A stretch of 64,000 nucleotides of DNA. It comes from Zygaena filipendulae. Lineage: Eukaryota > Arthropoda > Insecta > Lepidoptera > Zygaenidae. Of the stretch, positions 59,535 to 64,000 are shown piece after piece; the first letter of the stretch is position 1, and the number at the start of each line of letters is the position of its first letter. The stretch covers positions 1,495,501 to 1,559,500 of the forward strand of contig OU015662.1 in assembly GCA_907165275.2 (NCBI GenBank). The letters run 5' to 3'. The notes below the pieces were generated by a model. It was not told the origin of the DNA, did no database searches, and worked only from the letters and a program-made list of their open reading frames with translations. The position numbers and the translations under genes were made by a program.

Positions 59535-60679
59535 TGAAAGTAGGTTTGAACAACTATAGAGATCATATGACTACGTTTTTACTTTTTGGTGCAAACGGAA
59601 TTTCACGCCGTTCCGTGCACACATCGTTTGCTTATCTGTTACAATTATTTCGAAAGCAATTTCAAATGAAACTGTCGCTCTCTAAGTAATACCTATCTCT
59701 ATTGTGTAGTTGTGCATGTTGTTTGCGATTCGACGTGAATTTCGGGAGTAGTAGTATAGTATGTCGACAAAGAGACAAATATTCAAGTCGTACCTACGTA
59801 TAAGTATACCTACCTATTTACTCAGTTTCTGTGATTAAGGTGGTAAATCCGGAAGCTATCACCAAATGGTTAAGGCTTAGATAAGACGTCTGAATGTAAA
59901 GTTGGAAAGATTATATTATAAACCTAGGTTACAGATAATAATAACATGGCAACTGCGCTAGCCTATTTCATAACGACATTACCAAAACAAAATCTTAAAT
60001 TGTCACATATTTCGATGTTTGTTCAAGTTCGGTATTTTATAAATAAGAGTAGGTTTTTAATTAGGTGTGGTGTCTATACAAAAGATGGTGTTCTTAGTTA
60101 TTTATTTACACATTATAATAATTATGTACCTACTGACGTTGAATAAAGGCATGGGTGTCGATGACCTTTCATAATTTGATGCATTAGGGCGGCGTTCCTC
60201 TTGTCTTTGATACAGAGTATGGTGATGCCGGTTTTGAATTTGACTATATAAGTACCATGTCAGATAAGTTATCAATTACGCTTTTATATCTCACTAATTA
60301 AAGTACTGACTAATTATAGTTAAACTGTTTCTTTATTGCATTCATGTAGATATCTACTTACCTACTGAATCTAAGACTTTTGTCTATCTAATCTAAATCT
60401 AAATCTAAATCTTTTTATTTTTGCTTTACTCTATCTCTGCTTTACGTTGTCCGCCTGTGTACAGGATTAGATACTAATTAGTATTTTTTTAATAAGGTTC
60501 CCAAGCAATATTTAAAGAGAAAATACTTAGTTATTATCTATTTTTTTAAACAATTCTGTTTTTGCGATTTTCACCATTGTTGTAGGATAATATTCATTCT
60601 TCACTCAGGCAGGACTCATTTCTCGAGTTATGTAGGATTTGGGTAATTTTTTCAAAAATGTTACTTATCCTGATTACCT
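59535..60679. other. Non-coding, nothing recognised
   Basis: Two ~66-codon plus-strand open stretches (59535-59689, 59946-60146) show no domain. A TCTAAATC microsatellite lies at 60386-60412. Confidence 0.4.
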
Positions 60680-60882
60680 ACTATTAGATATAAAACAAAG
60701 TCACTTCCCGTTGTTTGTCTGTCCCTATGTATGTGTGCTTAGATCTTTAAAACTACCTACGCAATGAATTTTCATACGGTTTTCACAAAGAGTGATTCAT
60801 GAGGAAGGTTTATATCTTATCGTTTATATTTTATCCTGGAATTCCGAAATTACCGCGGGCAAAACCGCGGGGGACAGCTGGT
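60680..60882 (+). mobile_element. Helitron-like element, TCACTACATA subfamily
   Basis: TTAGATATAAAACAAAGTCA, then the TGTTTGTCTGTCCC tract, CTTAGATCTTTAAAACTACC and TTTTCATACGGTTTTCAC. The 3' part is ATTACCGCGGGCAAAACCGC, GGGGGACAGCTGGT. The terminal CTAG is mutated to CTGG and the 5' end is approximate. Confidence 0.6.
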
Positions 60883-61064
60883 AATATGTAGGTATAAGCA
60901 AGAGCACCGACGGGCTTTTCCTTTAAAGTTAATGTATAATAAGTAATAACCCCTCGAATAAGGTGTAGGTAGGTATATTTACAGGTAATTCTGACCACAG
61001 ATAGGTAGATACGCACTATGTGTACGTACTGCGAAATTCTAAACTTTATATAAGGGTAACTATT

Positions 61065-61164
61065 ATTGGCTCTTAGTGTAATCTTGTAATCTAAATCTAT
61101 TATATGTTTTTGTAGCTGTTGTTGTCCTGAATAAACGAAAATAAAATAAAATAAAATAAAAATA
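61065..61164 (+). mobile_element. Probable retroposon 3' end with AAAATA tail
   Basis: TTTTTGTAGCTGTTGTTGTC then CTGAATAAACG leads into a five-unit (AAAAT)n tail at 61137-61163. A short A-rich repeat tail after an AATAAA is typical of a LINE or SINE 3' end. No coding remnant is visible upstream. Confidence 0.35.
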
Positions 61165-61819
61165 ATGACTGCATCGCAGAAACACGGAAACAAAACAAAG
61201 AGAGGATGAAATTGGACCATGGAGTCCATAACTAAGCGTTTCCTATCAAAATACCACGCGAAAACAATCTGGATTGCGCGAATATCGTCATCTAGTAGCC
61301 AATTATTGTGGAACTCGAGGCCTACCGTGAGGAATCCGGGAGCGCTGTTTATGTCTCTATTCATTTAAATGTGACCCATTCTAATTAAAATTGTTCAAGT
61401 TCCGAACGCGCACAATAAATCTCGCGCGCGAGCACGGTTGCTTGTTAAAAAGGTTTTTGTGCTTTGTTTTCGAGTTCAACCCTCCGCCCGCCCGCTACAT
61501 ATTTGTGTGTCTGACATTAACACCTCCGTGCGCACGAGTTTACAATGCGCGCAGTGTCGGCCGCGCGGCCACAAAGGGCCCGGGTGAGTGTTGCGACGAT
61601 TTGCGATTACACGTTTTAAATATATCGACGTTTACCTAACACAATGCTAAAGTAGTGCCGTCGTAGGTGAGGTAAATAACGATAATATATCGACGGCAGA
61701 GTGCTTTGTTCCAACCGAGATCATCTTAGTGCCAGTAGGTACTTATCAATAAAATGCACATTTGTTAGCAATAAATTTTACCATCCTTAATCACTGATAA
61801 ACGTACCAAACAGGTATTA

Positions 61820-61947
61820 ATACCTACGAAAGTAGCTCTGTAACATTTTGACTACTCAACCGATCATCATGTGCAATACACGTTGTCACTTGTCAGGGGT
61901 AGTTACAGAAAAAGAGATTTTACCCGCACTGCGGGGAATAGCTAGTA
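61820..61947 (+). mobile_element. Decayed Helitron-like element
   Basis: AAGTAGCTCTGTAACATTTT, CTCAACCGATCATCATGTGC, TTGTCAGGGGTAGTTACAGA, then CGCACTGCGGGGAATAGCTAGT. The 5' end is unclear. It lies 7 nt before the next element. Confidence 0.5.
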
Positions 61948-61952
61948 CCTAA

Positions 61953-62141
61953 TCTTAATATATATAAATCACGTGTCACGTTGTTTGTCCGCGATGGACT
62001 CCGAAACTACTGAATCGATCGTGATGAAATTTCGTCCCTATGTTGTATTTAGCTCAACTTGAAAGAGAGGATAGTTTTTATCCCGGAATTCCCGCGGGAA
62101 CTCCGAAATCACCGCGGATGAAATCGCGCGGGACAGCTAGT
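61953..62141 (+). mobile_element. Helitron-like element, AATCACGTGTCACG subfamily, full length
   Basis: Starts TCTTAATATATATAAATCAC and contains GTTTGTCCGCGATGGACTCC. It ends ATCGCGCGGGACAGCTAGT after an ACCGCGGATGAAATCGCGCG hairpin. One of the cleanest copies, with both termini and a single CCCGCGGGAACTCC segment. Confidence 0.75.
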
Positions 62142-63270
62142 CCTAATATAAAATAGCAAAAGGCACCTTTTTGTATATTAGATTTTTTAGAGATAGTACA
62201 TATATTATTTTTAATCTGTAATTTATTTTCTCTGAAACTTTATATTGAAGTTTTCACATTTAACCAAGTTTCATCTAATAATAAAATAGTTACTAAATCA
62301 GTTCTTGTATAAGTAGAAATGACGGTAAAATTTTTGGTAACCTTAAATTTCAATGAAATAACGACGCTCCAAACTAAGCTTTTATTCTACCAATAAAAAC
62401 CATATGAAAATTCGTACAGTAATTTCGGAGATTAGCGTGAACAGACAGACAAAAAACTTAATAAATTCTTGTGTGCATTCTCTCAATTTTTGGTAAATAT
62501 TTTCAATGTAAGTAGGTACCTAGTCTATTGTGATATGCTCTGTTTCTATTAACAAATTAATATGTAAATTAATATAAAAAAAAAAATAATAATAAATTAT
62601 TCTTATTTTGACATATTATATTGTATATTGATTTTACATTTGCTGATAGATTAATTATGAAGTTTTGTATCCACTGAAGAGTTACCTTGCCGCATTGCTA
62701 CTGACGTTGGTCTGCATCTATTATTAGGAATGTATCTGGGTATAAAAAAACAACATACTTACAAATTGATATGTCTTCTTTTATTTACAATATAATTACG
62801 GTGATCTATTTACAGGCTGTACAAATACGTAACAAATTATAATTATTATTTTTTTGTTATTAAAAAAATGATATCATTTACTTAATCGTTTTTATTACAT
62901 ACTTAATATTTTAAGTATCTAAAAACCCACCAACACTTAACCCATAAAACATTCACTTAGGTATTACAAGAGAAAGGAAAGATATCATAAACAATCTCCT
63001 GAACATATCCCGCTGCCAAACCACCATCTCTTCAAGTATTATTGTATCGAAATTTCGACCTTATACGTTGTATTATAACGTGGAAAATATAATAGACGAA
63101 TTTTCGATGTTATAGTTTAAAAGATAGTGGTTAAACCCTGTTGGTTGAATGAAATATTTATTGAATTCCTAAACAAACTGTGAGAATGATAAGTTCAAAC
63201 CCTTAAATTGGCATTTTAAAAGCTCTAGATTTCATTTATTAGGACGTCTTTCTTCTAGTTACAAATAAAA
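62142..63270. other. AT-rich spacer, nothing recognised
   Basis: Strongly AT-rich and without supported reading frames. 62405-62460 (ATTTCGGAGATTAGCGTGAA, then CAGACAGACA) may be a short transposon remnant. Confidence 0.4.
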
Positions 63271-63869
63271 TAAAGGGTCTTTCAATAAGGACGGGTCGAT
63301 TTTGACATGAAATAAAAAAGGCCGTGTGTGAGATTTTAACGATTTTTTTTTTTTATTTGAAAGAGCTATATATGCCATTATGTGTGGAAAATCACATCGT
63401 TTAAATGTCCGCCGCGGCTTCTCACGGTGGCACGAATTCGAGTTGTCCAATGTTCAACAACTCTGCCGCATAGTTCGGGTTGAATTTCAGCGATAGCCTG
63501 AGCTATGTTGACTTTAAGGGCATCGGTCGATTGTGGCTTATTGGTATAGACCTGCGACTTAAGAAAACCCCACAAAAAAAAGTCTAAAGGTGATAAGTCG
63601 AATTTGGCCACCAAACGTTGGAGAGTCGACTTTGAAGGACCACCTCGTCTGCCGTAAAATGGGCGCAATGCACGTAACGTTTGCACTAACGAACACTCAT
63701 TTTGGTAATACATTTTTAACATTTGGACGTGTTGCTCAACCGTGTAACTTGCCATGGTGATTTGGCATTACTAACTGAATAAAAAAATATAGGTTAGAAA
63801 GACGACGTTAAAACAACATGGCCGCCACAGGCTGCCAACATCGACCCGTCCCTATTGAAAGACCCTTTA
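63271..63869 (-). mobile_element. Mariner-like DNA transposon, internally deleted
   Basis: A 599-bp interval bounded by TA on both sides. Terminal inverted repeats of 27 bp (63273-63299 and 63841-63867) differ at one base and begin AAGGGTCTTTCAATA. They extend a few bases further imperfectly. The TA target duplication and TIR form place it in the Tc1/mariner (IS630) superfamily. It encodes only a shortened transposase on the minus strand, so it would need a helper. The nearly identical TIRs suggest a fairly recent copy. Confidence 0.85.
63378..63755 (-). pseudogene. Truncated mariner-like transposase (125 aa, in-frame internal deletion)
   Basis: Residues 1-53 form the N-terminal helix-turn-helix region (VEQHVQMLKMYYQ ... 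GGPSKSTLQRLVAKF). Residue 54 onward jumps to the C-terminal catalytic-core end (DLSPLDFFLWGFLKSQVY), the block equivalent to the last Asp region of mariner transposases, and on to the C-terminus. About 200 residues that normally lie between, including the first two catalytic Asp, are missing from a usual ~340. The frame stays open across the junction and both ATG and stop are present. It could at most bind DNA, not cut it. Confidence 0.8.
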
Positions 63870-64000
63870 GTGCAAGATTCACCTACGGGCTAGCAAAGAG
63901 ACGATTGAACAATTTTCCACCGTAAATGTGTGCAGTGTGCAAAGGTATTATTGATGAATAAAATTATTTAAAATATCTAATATCGATTTTGTGGTGCAAA

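Overview
The window is nuclear DNA of an insect, most likely a ditrysian moth or butterfly. It is AT-rich, has one widely split protein gene, and is filled with short non-autonomous transposons of lepidopteran type. The commonest are Helitron-like (Lep1-type) elements that start TC, have a CCGCG..CGCGG hairpin near the 3' end and finish in CTAG. The species cannot be named from the sequence.

The only host protein gene I can support is the serum response factor gene (SRF; blistered in Drosophila), on the minus strand. Coding exon 1 (56111-55710) carries the ATG, a Gly/Pro-rich N-terminus and the first half of the MADS box. A 22.6 kb intron (55709-33091) interrupts the MADS box exactly between ..GIMKK and AYELS... 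Coding exon 2 (33090-32656) completes the MADS and SAM domains and a short His/Pro-rich tail. The predicted protein is 278 aa. Upstream of the ATG lie about 450 bp with no ATG on the gene strand, three TCAGTC initiator-like hexamers, and a GC-rich block ending in a CArG-like site and a perfect CArG box (56563-56594). These are SRF's own binding sites, which suggests autoregulation. The intron contains GC-rich islands in AT-rich DNA, including a cluster of ACGTG motifs at 44187-44229.

Layout: 1-15.3 kb is repeat-dense, with Helitron-like elements, a gypsy-like LTR remnant, a SINE, a hAT-type MITE with a perfect 8-bp target duplication, foldback MITEs and a 164-bp tandem duplication. 15.3-23.7 kb has fewer repeats. 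23.7-32.3 kb, the 3' flank of SRF, is almost free of recognisable repeats, richer in CpG and without convincing genes. 32.3-56.6 kb is SRF. 56.8-62.2 kb, upstream of SRF, is densely packed with nested MITEs and tandem Helitron-like elements. 63271-63869 is a TA-flanked mariner-like element whose transposase has lost its middle but stays in frame.

I found no operon, CRISPR array, genuine tRNA or rRNA, or unfamiliar multi-gene system. The signals most worth testing are regulatory elements of SRF and the structures of the mobile elements.
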